64,000 nt of DNA from Rosenbergiella nectarea (GCF_900111105.1 NZ_FOGC01000001.1:194323-258322); one strand, 5' to 3'; counted from the stretch's first letter, positions 29,394-39,371 are shown. Numbers and translations are program-made. The notes: generated by a model from the sequence alone, not told the origin.

Positions 29394-30293
29394 TCACTCT
29401 TTAAACAAGATTGATAATTTCCCGCCCGGTTCGGCTAATTTGGCTAGCTTCTTCTCATTGACGGTTTTACGTTGCCCCAATTGCGATAAGGTCGGGGAGT
29501 CGGCTTTATCAGTGGAATGTTGGCTACCTTGTGCGGCGACCAAGGTTGCAGCTGCCTGCTGTAGATAGGCCATATAGCCTGCTTTGGTCGAGAGCTGCTG
29601 AGCGTTTACGGGCTGTTGGGTGCGCAGCCAGCTACCTAGGTAAAACTCTAAGAACGGCGGTGCTTGGTCTGGCTTATCGTAGGCGATGCCCCGTAAGAAA
29701 TAGACAATTGAGCGATAAGGATCGTTCTGCATGGTCTGCAGACTCACTTGCTGGGGTAACTGCGCAGGGCTAACCGGTTTACCTTGTGGATCTTCCAGCC
29801 AGGTTAAATGCTGTTGTTGCATGGTACTCCAGAACTGATCCATTGAAGCGAGCTGGCTGAAATCATTGGTGATGCGTACCGCAAAGGGAAAATCCTGATT
29901 ATTGGCTAGCGCCCGATAGGTCGATACCGTGTGGTGGCCATCGGTAAGATAGATATGATGGTCCGGCGCAATGACTGCACTTTTCACGTCGTCCGGCTCA
30001 GTCCCAACCGCAGCAAGACAGGTAAAACTGGTGGGCTGTGCGAGAGAGGATTGGCTATCGAATGTTTTTACCCCTTTCGCTCCAATATCTTCACAGAAAT
30101 CGTCAAACAGCTCCTGTCGATCGCCTTGTAATGTAGCCACTTTATAGTTAACTTCATCGGCACCAATCGCCGGTTGAGTGGGGCGGATCTCGCTGACATT
30201 GAGTGTTTTAACCGTCTGGGCGAAAGAGAGGGGGCTGCACGATAAGCCCGCTGTGATTAACGAAGCAAGTAGAACCGGGGTAACGCGTTTCAT
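29394..30293 (-). CDS. periplasmic ParB-like (ParBc_2) family protein
   Basis: Secreted protein of 299 residues, with a signal peptide ending at about SPLSFAQ. The mature N-terminal half carries the ParB/Srx-like pattern LNVSEIRPTQPAIGADEVNYK and LTDGHHTVSTYRAL, matching the family called putative ParB-like nuclease. Being periplasmic, it is not a partition protein, and its true activity is unknown. ATG 30293 is preferred since AGGAAG lies upstream; an in-frame ATG at 30308 lacks a ribosome-binding site. It lies just downstream of sbmA, separated by a terminator. Confidence 0.75.
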   Translation of the reverse strand: MKRVTPVLLASLITAGLSCSPLSFAQTVKTLNVSEIRPTQPAIGADEVNYKVATLQGDRQELFDDFCEDIGAKGVKTFDSQSSLAQPTSFTCLAAVGTEPDDVKSAVIAPDHHIYLTDGHHTVSTYRALANNQDFPFAVRITNDFSQLASMDQFWSTMQQQHLTWLEDPQGKPVSPAQLPQQVSLQTMQNDPYRSIVYFLRGIAYDKPDQAPPFLEFYLGSWLRTQQPVNAQQLSTKAGYMAYLQQAAATLVAAQGSQHSTDKADSPTLSQLGQRKTVNEKKLAKLAEPGGKLSILFKE

Positions 30294-30316
30294 TATCTTC
30301 TTCCTCATAATGGGGG

Positions 30317-30344
30317 ATAAAAAAAGGTGAGTTGCCTCACCTTT
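30317..30344 (-). terminator. rho-independent terminator of sbmA
   Basis: Stem aaaggtgag / ctcaccttt with a 4-nt loop. On the minus strand it is followed by a T-run. Confidence 0.85.
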
Positions 30345-30357
30345 CCTCTATCATTCA

Positions 30358-31593
30358 TCAGTCTGAGGCATCATTGATTAAGTCGTGGTGGGACTTATCC
30401 TTGAGGATCATCTCAAAACTATGAAGACGCTTATAGATTGACATCAATTCAACTAACGTGGACCATGAATTGATCAAATATTGGAACGATGAGCGCACTT
30501 GATCAAATACGTTGGAGATTTGATTCATTAATCCTAAGGTAATGGTTCCTGCGACGATGGCTGGGAAGAGAACAAATAACCCAAAGATATTATCGACTTG
30601 CAGATACAGAATACGTGTAATATTAAAGTAGAGATAATGGAAGTAGAGACGAAAATAGTTATAGCGCACTTGGTTATAGAGCGCTTTCACGGTCGGTGGC
30701 GCAGCCCGATTTGCATCATCCTCACCATAGACTAACTCTTTACGATAGGCTGCCTCTACCCGTTGATTTTTAAAGGATAGACCCGGTAGTTTAATCCCAA
30801 CAACCGCTAACAAAGCCGTCCCAAATAGTGACCAGACAATGGCAATGATAACCAGAGCATAAGGGATATCGCCAATAATCGGCACCGATTTTACGTGTAC
30901 GGAAAGCTGTGCCAAGATCGGTAGAAACGCGATCAACGTCATAATCGCTTGCAGCAAGCTAACGCCCCAGCTTTCCAAGGTATCGGCGAAGCGCATCGTA
31001 TCTTCTTGCACCCGCTGAGAGGCCCCTTCGACATGACGTAACTGTCCCCAATTCGCCATAAAGAAGTTATTCATCGCCGTACGCCAACGAAATACCCAGT
31101 GGCTGACGAAGAAATTATTTAACACACCCACTACTACGGCGACTAAAGCAATGCCGAGAAACGCGTAGATTTGTTGATAAAAATCTTCGATTTTTACCGA
31201 TCCTGCTTTGCCGAGGGCTTTTTGGATAAGGTCGCCAAAGGGCGCATACCAGGCATTTATCGCGACGCCAACTTGAACGCCAAACCACGTTGAAAAAATG
31301 ATGAGGGCCAATCCCCAGACAGACCAGCGTTGCCAAGGATGGTGATCAATCAAACGCCACACGACGGCGAAGATCGTCACGGCGGCCCAGAAATAGAGGT
31401 AGAACCAGAGATAACTGAGTTGCCAAAACCGCGCGACGGTTGTTGGTAGCGGTGCCAGAAAAGTCTTGGCGAGTGACGGAAAATGGGCCGGCAGCTGTGC
31501 GGCGACACCGAACCAAAAAAGGACCACGACCAAACTCCAAACGGCTGCACTAATGAAAAAGAGCAGTGGGCGTGGGAAATAGCACTTAAACAT
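30358..31593 (-). CDS. sbmA: peptide antibiotic transporter SbmA
   Basis: Inner-membrane dimeric proton-driven importer of microcins, bleomycin-like and proline-rich peptides. At 411 residues it matches E. coli SbmA (406) along its length, with highly conserved blocks [39 protein letters not shown] and [16 protein letters not shown] upstream supports the start. In E. coli it is followed by yaiW; here a periplasmic ParB-like gene takes that place after a terminator. Confidence 0.96.
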   Translation of the reverse strand: MFKCYFPRPLLFFISAAVWSLVVVLFWFGVAAQLPAHFPSLAKTFLAPLPTTVARFWQLSYLWFYLYFWAAVTIFAVVWRLIDHHPWQRWSVWGLALIIFSTWFGVQVGVAINAWYAPFGDLIQKALGKAGSVKIEDFYQQIYAFLGIALVAVVVGVLNNFFVSHWVFRWRTAMNNFFMANWGQLRHVEGASQRVQEDTMRFADTLESWGVSLLQAIMTLIAFLPILAQLSVHVKSVPIIGDIPYALVIIAIVWSLFGTALLAVVGIKLPGLSFKNQRVEAAYRKELVYGEDDANRAAPPTVKALYNQVRYNYFRLYFHYLYFNITRILYLQVDNIFGLFVLFPAIVAGTITLGLMNQISNVFDQVRSSFQYLINSWSTLVELMSIYKRLHSFEMILKDKSHHDLINDASD

Positions 31594-31762
31594 GATAACT
31601 CCCTGAAAAATTAACTTCGGCGGTGACTATACTAAATTAACCGGCTGGAGAAGGATTTTACTGGCGATTAAAAAACATATTCTGATGAAAAGATGTTAAA
31701 TCTCGTCACAAAAAATAAGTAGATATGATTTTTGATGTTACTCAACTGTGTTACAATTTAAT

Positions 31763-31776
31763 TGTTACCGGTAACA
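31763..31776. promoter_or_regulatory. GntR-type gluconate operator
   Basis: Perfect 14-bp palindrome TGTTACCGGTAACA, 93 bases upstream of the gluconate dehydrogenase operon. It fits the operator bound by the LacI-family gluconate repressor GntR/IdnR in E. coli. A TATAAA lies just downstream at 31781. Confidence 0.75.
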
Positions 31777-31869
31777 GGCCTATAAAAATACGACAGCGTT
31801 ACCGAACAACACTGTCACGCTATCTTTCAATTATTCATGCTGCATTATTTGCAGTGTTAAGGCAATGTC

Positions 31870-32604
31870 ATGTCAGAACAAAAAAACGGCCAGTCACGCC
31901 GTGATTTTCTGCTGAAAACTATCGCCATCGCGCCAGCCATGGCTGTTGGGACGGCAGGGATAGGGGCGCTAGAGAGTCGAAGTGTCTTGGCCGCAGACAG
32001 CACCCGTTCTGCCCATTCTCAGGCGAGAGATTACCAACCCTCTTGGTTTACGGCTGAAGAATTTGCATTCATTACTGCCGCCGTAACGCAACTGATCCCG
32101 AAAGATGAGCGTGGCCCAGGTGCACTGGAGGCGGGGGTTCCTGAGTATATAGACCGTCAAATGAATACGCCTTATGCGACCGGTGCAAACTGGTATATGC
32201 AGGGGCCATTCACGCCTGATGTTGATAAAGCGTTTGGTTATCAGCTGCCATTAGTCCCGCAGCAAATTTATCGATTGGGAATTGCCGAGGCGAATCATCA
32301 AAGTCAGCAGCAATACGGTAAGATTTTTGCGGATCTTAACGCGGCACAACAAGTTGAATTTCTTAAGTCCTTGGAAAGCGGCAAAGTGAATTTCCAACAG
32401 CTGCCGTCAAAAACCTTCTTCTCATTCCTCCTGCAAAATACTCGCGAAGGCTTCTTTAGCGACCCTATCCACGGTGGTAACCAAGGATTAGTGGGGTGGA
32501 AATTGATTAATTTCCCAGGCGCGCGTGCAGACTTTATGGATTGGGTGGAGCGTGGTGAACGTTACCCATTACCACCAGTATCGATTCGGGGTGAGAGAAG
32601 CTAA
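31870..32604 (+). CDS. gluconate 2-dehydrogenase subunit 3 (gamma)
   Basis: Small subunit of the membrane-bound, periplasm-facing gluconate 2-dehydrogenase. It carries the twin-arginine signal SRRDFLLK at about residues 10-17, followed by a hydrophobic stretch. The mature part begins with the family region [23 protein letters not shown]. The Tat signal is thought to export this subunit together with the folded flavoprotein, which has none. It is the first of three genes, two bases ahead of the flavoprotein gene. At 244 residues it has normal length. Confidence 0.93.
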   Translation: MSEQKNGQSRRDFLLKTIAIAPAMAVGTAGIGALESRSVLAADSTRSAHSQARDYQPSWFTAEEFAFITAAVTQLIPKDERGPGALEAGVPEYIDRQMNTPYATGANWYMQGPFTPDVDKAFGYQLPLVPQQIYRLGIAEANHQSQQQYGKIFADLNAAQQVEFLKSLESGKVNFQQLPSKTFFSFLLQNTREGFFSDPIHGGNQGLVGWKLINFPGARADFMDWVERGERYPLPPVSIRGERS

Positions 32605-32606
32605 TT

Positions 32607-34391
32607 ATGGCTAATGAACAGAAAAAAGTAGATGCGGTAATCGTCGGCTTCGGTTGGGCGGGTGCGATTATGGCAAAAGAGTTAACCGAAGCGGGCCTGA
32701 CAGTGGTCGCGCTAGAGCGTGGTCCCCATCGTGATACATACCCCGATGGGGCCTACCCACAATCGATCGACGAATTAACGTATAACGTTCGAAAAAAACT
32801 TTTCCAAGATCTGTCTAAAAGTACCGTAACCATTCGACACAACCCTGCGCAAACTGCCGTCCCTTACCGCCAGCTTGCCGCATTCTTACCGGGTACGGGT
32901 ACAGGTGGCGCAGGATTACACTGGTCGGGCGTCCACTTGCGCGTTGACCCAGCTGAATTGCGTCTGCGTAGCCATTACGAAGAGCGTTATGGGAAAAACT
33001 TTATTCCAGAAGGGATGACGATCCAAGATTTCGGCGTAACTTACGACGAACTCGAACCGTTCTTTGATCAATCAGAAAAAGTGTTTGGTACCTCAGGCAC
33101 CGCCTGGTCGATCAAAGGCAATGTTGTGGGTAAAGATAAAGGGGGTAACCCTTATGCGGGTGATCGCTCGCAAGACTTTCCGCTCCCTGCCCAGAAAAGA
33201 ACCTATTCTGCACAATTGTTCTATAAGGCCGCACAAGCGGTTGGTTATCATCCCTACGATCTGCCTTCAGCTAATACCTCTGGACCTTATACCAATACTT
33301 ATGGGGCGCAAATGGGGCCGTGTAACTTCTGCGGTTATTGCAGTGGTTACGCCTGTTACATGTATTCTAAGGCTTCGCCGAACGTTAATATTCTACCGGC
33401 GCTTCGCCAAGAGCCTAAATTTGAACTGCGAAACGATTCCTATGTGCTGAAAGTAAACCTGACGGACGATAAAAAGCGCGCAACAGGTGTCACCTACGTG
33501 GATGCACAAGGTCGGGAACAGATCCAACCAGCAGATTTAGTGATCCTCTCGGCATTCCAATTCCATAACGTCCACCTAATGTTGTTATCTGGAATCGGTA
33601 AGCCGTACAACCCGATTACCAATGAAGGGGTGGTCGGTCGTAACTTTGCCTACCAGAACATGTCGACCCTTAAAGCCTTGTTCGATAAAAATACCACCAC
33701 CAACCCGTTTATCGGAGCCGGCGGAGCCGGTGTTGCCGTGGATGACTTTAACGCGGACAACTTTGACCATGGTCCGCATGGTTTTGTCGGTGGGTCACCC
33801 CTCTGGGTAAACCAAGCAGGCGTGAAACCCATTTCTGGGCTTCCTGTGCCTGCTGGCACGCCAGCGTGGGGAAGTGAGTGGAAAGCCGCCGTTGCAGACA
33901 CTTATACCCATCATGTCTCGATGGATGCTCATGGCGCCCATCAGTCATACCGTAATAACTATTTAGATCTCGATCCCAACTACAAAGACATTCATGGGCA
34001 GCCGCTGCTCCGGATGACATTCGATTGGCAAGAGAACGACATTAAAATGGCACAGTTTATGGTGTCTAAGATGCATAAAATTGCCGAAGCGATGAATCCT
34101 AAAGCGATTTTAGGGGCAGCAAAAAAAGAGGGCGCGCATTTCGATACCACCTCTTATCAGACAACCCATATGAACGGCGGCGCAATCATGGGTGAAAACC
34201 CGTCGACCAGTGCTATTAACCGTTATCTGCAAAGTTGGGACGTGCATAACGTCTTCGTGCCGGGAGCGTCAGCGTTCCCACAGGGGCTTGGCTATAACCC
34301 GACCGGACTGGTGGCGGCCCTGACGTATTGGTCGGCTAAAACCATCCGTGAGGTGTACCTCAAGAACCCAGGCCCACTGGTTCAGGCATAA
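32607..34391 (+). CDS. gluconate 2-dehydrogenase flavoprotein subunit (GMC family)
   Basis: FAD-containing catalytic subunit converting gluconate to 2-ketogluconate in the periplasm. The glucose-methanol-choline fold is seen as the N-terminal VDAVIVGFGWAGAIMAKEL dinucleotide motif, then GTGTGGAGLHWSG, a cysteine-rich segment CNFCGYCSGYACY (about residue 240) and the C-terminal GYNPTGLVAALTYWSA. It has no signal peptide of its own and probably travels with the gamma subunit. Operon order gamma-flavoprotein-cytochrome is that of Pantoea, Tatumella and Pseudomonas enzymes. Related family enzymes act on 2-ketogluconate or other polyols, so the exact substrate is inferred. Confidence 0.9.
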   Translation: MANEQKKVDAVIVGFGWAGAIMAKELTEAGLTVVALERGPHRDTYPDGAYPQSIDELTYNVRKKLFQDLSKSTVTIRHNPAQTAVPYRQLAAFLPGTGTGGAGLHWSGVHLRVDPAELRLRSHYEERYGKNFIPEGMTIQDFGVTYDELEPFFDQSEKVFGTSGTAWSIKGNVVGKDKGGNPYAGDRSQDFPLPAQKRTYSAQLFYKAAQAVGYHPYDLPSANTSGPYTNTYGAQMGPCNFCGYCSGYACYMYSKASPNVNILPALRQEPKFELRNDSYVLKVNLTDDKKRATGVTYVDAQGREQIQPADLVILSAFQFHNVHLMLLSGIGKPYNPITNEGVVGRNFAYQNMSTLKALFDKNTTTNPFIGAGGAGVAVDDFNADNFDHGPHGFVGGSPLWVNQAGVKPISGLPVPAGTPAWGSEWKAAVADTYTHHVSMDAHGAHQSYRNNYLDLDPNYKDIHGQPLLRMTFDWQENDIKMAQFMVSKMHKIAEAMNPKAILGAAKKEGAHFDTTSYQTTHMNGGAIMGENPSTSAINRYLQSWDVHNVFVPGASAFPQGLGYNPTGLVAALTYWSAKTIREVYLKNPGPLVQA

Positions 34392-34401
34392 GGAGAGGCG
34401 A

Positions 34402-35718
34402 ATGAAAAAGACTTTTTTAACCCTAGTGTTAGCGTTGGTCTCTTTTGGTGCATTAGCCGAAACCTCGGGGGAGCTGGTCAAACGTGGCGAGTACTTAGCG
34501 CGCGCAGGGGACTGTGTCGCCTGCCATACCGCGAAAGGGGGTAAACCTTTTGCCGGTGGTTTAGCGATGGCAACACCGATTGGCACGATTTACAGTACCA
34601 ATATTACGCCTGATAAGCAGACTGGGATTGGTGATTATAGCTACGATGATTTCCAAAAGGCCGTGCGCCAGGGAATTGCGAAAACCGGCGATACGCTCTA
34701 TCCGGCTATGCCTTATCCTTCCTATGCAGTCGTGAGCGATGAAGATATGCATGCGCTGTATGCCTACTTTATGCAGGGTGTTCCGGCAATCAATCAAGAG
34801 AATAAAGCGACCGATATCCCATGGCCGTTGTCAATGCGCTGGCCGCTGGCGATCTGGCGTAAAATGTTTGCACCAGAGGTAAAACCTTTTGAACCCACCA
34901 CTCAGGATGACGAAAGTGTTAACCGTGGGCGTTATTTGGTTGAAGGGTTAGCACACTGTGGCGCTTGCCACACACCACGTAGCATTACCATGCAAGAGAA
35001 AGTCCTTAATGGGCAAGATAATACAACTTATCTTGCAGGCAGCAGCTCACCGATTGATGGATGGACCGCCAGTAACCTGCGTGGCGATAATCGCGATGGC
35101 TTAGGCCGTTGGAGCCAGCAAGAACTTGAGCAGTTCTTGCGTTATGGCCGCAATGACCAAACCGCCGTCTTCGGTGGCATGACTGATGTGGTCGAGCATA
35201 GTCTGCAATACCTGACCGATGCTGATATCACGGCGATTGCACGCTATTTGAAAACTCTGGCCCCACAAGATCCCCATCAACCGCCGTTCACTGCCAACGA
35301 TACTGTCGCGAAGGCTCTGTGGAAAGGGGACGACCAGCAAGCGGGTGCAAGTGAATATGTTGACAGCTGTGCGGCTTGCCACAAGACGGATGGAACTGGC
35401 TACAAGCGTTTCTTCCCGCAGTTAAAAGGTAACCCAGTCGTCTTGGCCGACGATCCTACCTCGCTGATTCACATCATCTTAACGGGTGCACGTTTACCGG
35501 CCGTGGCTGGGGCACCTACTGCGATCACTATGCCTGCCTTTGGTTGGCGGATGAATGATCAGCAGGTCGCGGACCTGGTTAATTTTGTGCGCAGCAGTTG
35601 GGGGAATACCCAGTCTTCGACGGTATCGGCCAGTGATGTCGCGAAAATTCGCGAACAGGACGACGTTAAAGGTCAGCAAGGTAGTCATAGCATTGAAACG
35701 CTAGAAAAACGTCAGTAA
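34402..35718 (+). CDS. gluconate 2-dehydrogenase cytochrome c subunit
   Basis: Triheme cytochrome c that passes electrons from the flavoprotein to ubiquinone. The signal peptide MKKTFLTLVLALVSFGALA is followed by three heme-binding CxxCH motifs: CVACH and CGACH in the first two domains and CAACH in the third. ATG 34402 is chosen because AAGGAGAGG sits just upstream; it gives 438 residues and a proper signal peptide, unlike the in-frame extension to 34348. It is the last gene of the operon and is followed by a strong terminator. Confidence 0.94.
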   Translation: MKKTFLTLVLALVSFGALAETSGELVKRGEYLARAGDCVACHTAKGGKPFAGGLAMATPIGTIYSTNITPDKQTGIGDYSYDDFQKAVRQGIAKTGDTLYPAMPYPSYAVVSDEDMHALYAYFMQGVPAINQENKATDIPWPLSMRWPLAIWRKMFAPEVKPFEPTTQDDESVNRGRYLVEGLAHCGACHTPRSITMQEKVLNGQDNTTYLAGSSSPIDGWTASNLRGDNRDGLGRWSQQELEQFLRYGRNDQTAVFGGMTDVVEHSLQYLTDADITAIARYLKTLAPQDPHQPPFTANDTVAKALWKGDDQQAGASEYVDSCAACHKTDGTGYKRFFPQLKGNPVVLADDPTSLIHIILTGARLPAVAGAPTAITMPAFGWRMNDQQVADLVNFVRSSWGNTQSSTVSASDVAKIREQDDVKGQQGSHSIETLEKRQ

Positions 35719-35739
35719 TCGTTTTTCTTATCAGAACAG

Positions 35740-35773
35740 CGCGGTAATCCTAAGGGTTACCGCGTTTTTTTTA
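35740..35773 (+). terminator. rho-independent terminator of the gluconate dehydrogenase operon
   Basis: Stem cgcggtaa / ttaccgcg with a 9-nt loop, followed by nine T. It reaches the 3' end of the convergent MFS gene. Confidence 0.9.
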
Positions 35774-37168
35774 AATATCTTCGAGGTCTTTACCGCGGGT
35801 GGTGGGGCCGCAAATCGCGACAGATAGCACGACCATTAACATACTAAAGACGATAAATAGGACCACGGCGCGACTTCCGGCAGACGTCAGAATAACGCCA
35901 ATAAGTATGCTACTGAGGGCGGTAGAAAGGCGGCTAAAGGAGTAGCAAAAACCGACTGCGCGAGCGCGAATCGCCGTCGGAAAGATCTCTGTTTGATAGG
36001 CGTGATAGCTATAGGTCAACCATGCGTTGGAATAGGTGATGAGGAAACCACAGACGATCATCATCCAAGGTTGCTGAGTGAGCGCGAAACCTGTCCCACA
36101 TACCACCGTCATCAACGAAGCCCCGACAATCTGCCATTTATTTTCAAATTTATCGGCATAGAGTGTGCAAAGTAGTGAGCCTAGCGGATAGGCTAGAGTA
36201 ATTAAGAATGCATACCCTAAACTGTGTGACAGCGAGGCACCCTTGCCCGATAACAGCGTAGGTAACCAGTTACCAAAGCCAAAAAAGCCGATGGCTTGAA
36301 AGAAGTTCATCACCATTAACATGACGGTACGTTTACGCCATTTCGGTGACCAAATATCGCGAAATTTACCTCTCGCTTTGCGCTGAGAAGACGGAAGAGG
36401 CAGGGCGGTATTAATCGGAGCGCCACAGCGCTTCTCCATATCCATCATGATAAGGTGGGCAGCGTGGACCTGATTTTTCTCCATCAGCCAACGCGGCGAT
36501 TCAGGAAGTTGTCGTCTGATAAGCCAAATAATCAGTGAGCACAGCGCGCCGATAATAATCACCCAGCGCCAGCCAGCTAAGCCAAGCCATTGTTGAGGGA
36601 TCAGCCACCATGAAAGCAGGGCAACGGCAGGTACTGATAGAAATTGTACAAAGAAAGCGAAGGCAAACGCTTTGCTTCGCAGGCGGGTAGGGGTCCACTC
36701 TGCGAGATAAGTGTCAATTGTCACTAGCTCAACGCCAAGCCCTATCCCGACCAAAAAACGACACAGTAAAATACCTTCGCTACTTTGCTGAAATGCCATA
36801 AGCAGCGAGAAAAAACCGTACCAGCCTAGCGCGAAAATAAAGGTTAACCGTCTTCCATAACGGTCGGCGAAGGGAGCGAGCAGACTTGCGCCAACAAATA
36901 GACCAAGAAAGGTTACCGAGGCAAAAGCGGCCTGATCAGAGATCCCTAAAAGCCCGGCTTGCCCAACATGAAAAATATGATCCGCGACTAGACCGCTACT
37001 GATATAACCCGTTTCAAACAGATCAAACAGTTCAAAAAAACCGCCGAGCGCCAACAGGCTAATAAAGATCCACAAAGGACGCGTAGCGGGCAGCGCATCA
37101 ATTCGTGCGGCAAGCGAGGTGGGCGGTGATGCAGTATTATCAACACTCATTAGCAGGTTTCCATTCAC
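35771..37168 (-). CDS. MFS transporter, sugar/acid porter type
   Basis: Twelve-helix major facilitator transporter of 465 residues. The family loop motif is visible as FADRYGRRLTF after helix 2, with a second copy of the PESPRWL motif type found in sugar and metabolite:H+ symporters (helix 6-7 loop). The N-terminal extension and the short C-tail are cytoplasmic. It resembles E. coli YaaU/YdjK-type putative transporters of unknown substrate. An internal ATG at 37150 could be the start; neither start has a strong ribosome-binding site. It converges on the gluconate dehydrogenase operon, so a link to sugar acids is possible but unproven. Confidence 0.82.
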   Translation of the reverse strand: MNGNLLMSVDNTASPPTSLAARIDALPATRPLWIFISLLALGGFFELFDLFETGYISSGLVADHIFHVGQAGLLGISDQAAFASVTFLGLFVGASLLAPFADRYGRRLTFIFALGWYGFFSLLMAFQQSSEGILLCRFLVGIGLGVELVTIDTYLAEWTPTRLRSKAFAFAFFVQFLSVPAVALLSWWLIPQQWLGLAGWRWVIIIGALCSLIIWLIRRQLPESPRWLMEKNQVHAAHLIMMDMEKRCGAPINTALPLPSSQRKARGKFRDIWSPKWRKRTVMLMVMNFFQAIGFFGFGNWLPTLLSGKGASLSHSLGYAFLITLAYPLGSLLCTLYADKFENKWQIVGASLMTVVCGTGFALTQQPWMMIVCGFLITYSNAWLTYSYHAYQTEIFPTAIRARAVGFCYSFSRLSTALSSILIGVILTSAGSRAVVLFIVFSMLMVVLSVAICGPTTRGKDLEDI

Positions 37169-37280
37169 ATTCTGTTTGCATTGAGGATATTATTTTTTTT
37201 TATTAAGTGGGATGAGCCCCACGTCTATCCAGCATAAAGCAAGTTAACAGCCAGGATCAGAAATTTGTGCAGGATTAAGA

Positions 37281-37312
37281 TAAAAAAAAGCCACCCTAAA
37301 AAGGGTAGCTTT
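37281..37312 (-). terminator. rho-independent terminator of tsx
   Basis: On the minus strand, stem aagctaccct / agggtggctt (one G-U pair) with a short T loop, followed by a run of T. Confidence 0.85.
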
Positions 37313-37329
37313 CCAATCGGATTCTGAAA

Positions 37330-38184
37330 TTAGAAACTGTATCCCGCGACCAGGTAATACCCCCAGCCAGTATTATTGGTGCGCGAGCCACCCAGATCCG
37401 CACTGCCTTCCCATTGGCCGCCGTTATGGAAATAACGGGCCACGAAAGAGTAATGCCAATGCGCGTAGCTCAGGGCCAAGATATGGCTAGAAGCGATGGA
37501 GTTTTTCGTCCGCACGGTGCTGTTATTCCCGAGGTCAGACCCCCAATCAAAATTGGTGAAACCAATATACGCTAAGTTACCCCCCCACAGGGTGGTAATC
37601 GGGTACATATACTTCACTTTGAAGCGATAACCATCCCAGCTATCTTCGTTGGCCGCACCGTAGTTTTCCCACTGGTACTTGGCATAGACGTTTAAGGACA
37701 GTGAGAGTTTAGTGCCGGTGTCAATATCAGTCCCTAACCCCATATACCACGTATTTTGACGATTTTTATCGTTAGGTCCCATATCGTAGATATAGTTATT
37801 CGCGAAATACCACTGTTTGATAGGACCGATACTGAGGTCAGTATTGGTAAGCTTATCAATCGAGAAACGCGGTTCGATTTCCATGAATAATGGCGAGCCT
37901 TTACCCTTATCCCAAATTCCGACATCGTTTGCGTTACCTACGCCAAAAAATTTAGGTACGTCGACGTAACCGTAAAAATCGAACCAATCTTTATGCGCAA
38001 AGGCCTCATATTCTAAATAGATATCGTTATTTGGATGAGGACCAAAACGTGTGTGGTAACTGCCGACAACGTTGACACTTTGGTGCCACCAATCAGAAAG
38101 GTATTCGGAAGAGTCATCTGCCCAAGCGGATGTTGCAGCGGTTGAGGCTAATACTGTGGCGGCTATCAGTGATTTATATTTCAT
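37330..38184 (-). CDS. tsx: nucleoside-specific outer-membrane channel Tsx
   Basis: Twelve-stranded outer-membrane barrel for nucleosides and deoxynucleosides. The signal peptide ends at SAWA. The mature start [22 protein letters not shown] is nearly identical to E. coli Tsx, as are [21 protein letters not shown] and [15 protein letters not shown]; the C-terminus ends in phenylalanine as expected for BAM-folded porins. The start is ATG 38184 (284 residues), not the longer in-frame extension to 38232. A near-perfect CRP site upstream fits the known cAMP-CRP/CytR control of tsx. Confidence 0.95.
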   Translation of the reverse strand: MKYKSLIAATVLASTAATSAWADDSSEYLSDWWHQSVNVVGSYHTRFGPHPNNDIYLEYEAFAHKDWFDFYGYVDVPKFFGVGNANDVGIWDKGKGSPLFMEIEPRFSIDKLTNTDLSIGPIKQWYFANNYIYDMGPNDKNRQNTWYMGLGTDIDTGTKLSLSLNVYAKYQWENYGAANEDSWDGYRFKVKYMYPITTLWGGNLAYIGFTNFDWGSDLGNNSTVRTKNSIASSHILALSYAHWHYSFVARYFHNGGQWEGSADLGGSRTNNTGWGYYLVAGYSF

Positions 38185-38564
38185 TATTATTTGCTCATCG
38201 AGGATGTAAAACGCGAAAAATGGGTCCCACAAGATCGTAACGGTCAGTAAAAAAGTGCATATCCTGTTTGTCGGCAGAGATTTTACCCTTAAAGGTGTGC
38301 TTTTGCGGCACTATAAAAAAATTATAATGTGATTGAGATCACATATTATGAGCATGCTATTGAACTATTTATCAATTATTGACTAACAGATGAATAATTA
38401 GACAGTGGGCGTGGGGCGATTGGGGATACTCGTCGATTGTAGGGTAAAGCCATGCTAATATTTGAAAAAATGAACAATTAATCGGTTGATTGCTAACCCC
38501 TTTCCTAGATAAGTGCTTGATTACGTCACATTAGGCCGTATGTTTGCTTTAAAGGATGCCATTT
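38185..38564. other. divergent tsx / ycgR-like promoter region
   Basis: About 380 bases without a gene. It holds the CRP site at 38327-38344; nothing else specific was recognised. Confidence 0.55.
38327..38344. promoter_or_regulatory. CRP-binding site upstream of tsx
   Basis: ATGTGATTGAGATCACAT is an 18-bp near-perfect palindrome with the full TGTGA-N6-TCACA core, 143 bases upstream of the tsx start. E. coli tsx is CRP-activated. Confidence 0.88.
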
Positions 38565-39275
38565 ATGATGAATTCAGAATCTGAATCGTCTTCATTACGC
38601 GAAGACAGATTTGAACTCGCGTCAATATTGCGAACATTTCAAAAGCAGCAACAGACCTTAGTGTTAGCTGCTTTAGATGACGATAACCAAAACTTTACCT
38701 TGGTGAGAATGGAAGGGAGTCGTATCCGATTGCTTCCTCATGGTGGTCCCCTCTTAACCTCGCCGTTGACACTAGTGGCTGAGGGAAGTGAGGCTAAAAT
38801 TATCTTTAGCATCACCAATATGGTGATTGTCGAACAACAGGGGCAGCAGCAATGGCTAGGGGAACTTGTTCCCACCTTCTCCTATATTCAACGCCGTCTC
38901 AATTTACGTGTTCCCGTGCCGTTGAGAGAAGCCTTTTCGATTGCTATTCACCTGCCAGGCCATGTTGAGTTACATCGTTTTTTTGTCGACAATTTCTCTA
39001 CGGGGGGAATCGGGCTTTTCAGCCGAGGAATCCCAAATCTAGCGTTTAAACAAGGGGCAATCTTCAAGAAGGTTGATCTGAACTTAGGAGAGTACGGCCA
39101 ATATAAAGTTAATGTTGAGGTGATCTCTCTAGCTCCCCTCGACGAGCCTTTAGTGGACCACCCTGAACTGACTCACCGCATCTCGATGCGCTTCTTAAAT
39201 CTGTCGCTTATTACGCAACGGACTTTTAATAAGATTGCCTATACCTTTGAGGTGAACTTCAATCGTAAACGTTAA
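38565..39275 (+). CDS. YcgR-like PilZ domain protein
   Basis: Cyclic-di-GMP receptor of 236 residues, with an N-terminal YcgR-N barrel (about 10-110) and a C-terminal PilZ domain. The c-di-GMP motifs are intact: RRLNLR (RxxxR) at the domain junction and DNFSTGG (D/NxSxxG) about 40 residues on. E. coli YcgR slows the flagellar motor. This protein is divergent from E. coli YcgR and no flagellar gene lies nearby, so it could act on another process. ATG 38565 is preferred, with AAGGA eight bases upstream; an earlier ATG at 38556 overlaps that site. Confidence 0.75.
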   Translation: MMNSESESSSLREDRFELASILRTFQKQQQTLVLAALDDDNQNFTLVRMEGSRIRLLPHGGPLLTSPLTLVAEGSEAKIIFSITNMVIVEQQGQQQWLGELVPTFSYIQRRLNLRVPVPLREAFSIAIHLPGHVELHRFFVDNFSTGGIGLFSRGIPNLAFKQGAIFKKVDLNLGEYGQYKVNVEVISLAPLDEPLVDHPELTHRISMRFLNLSLITQRTFNKIAYTFEVNFNRKR

Positions 39276-39371
39276 GCCAGTAGTATGAATTTTCTGAATT
39301 TTAAGGTATTGATTATCTTTGATTCATTCATTTTCTACACTTAGAAGACGATCGATGTTAAGGGGATGCTA

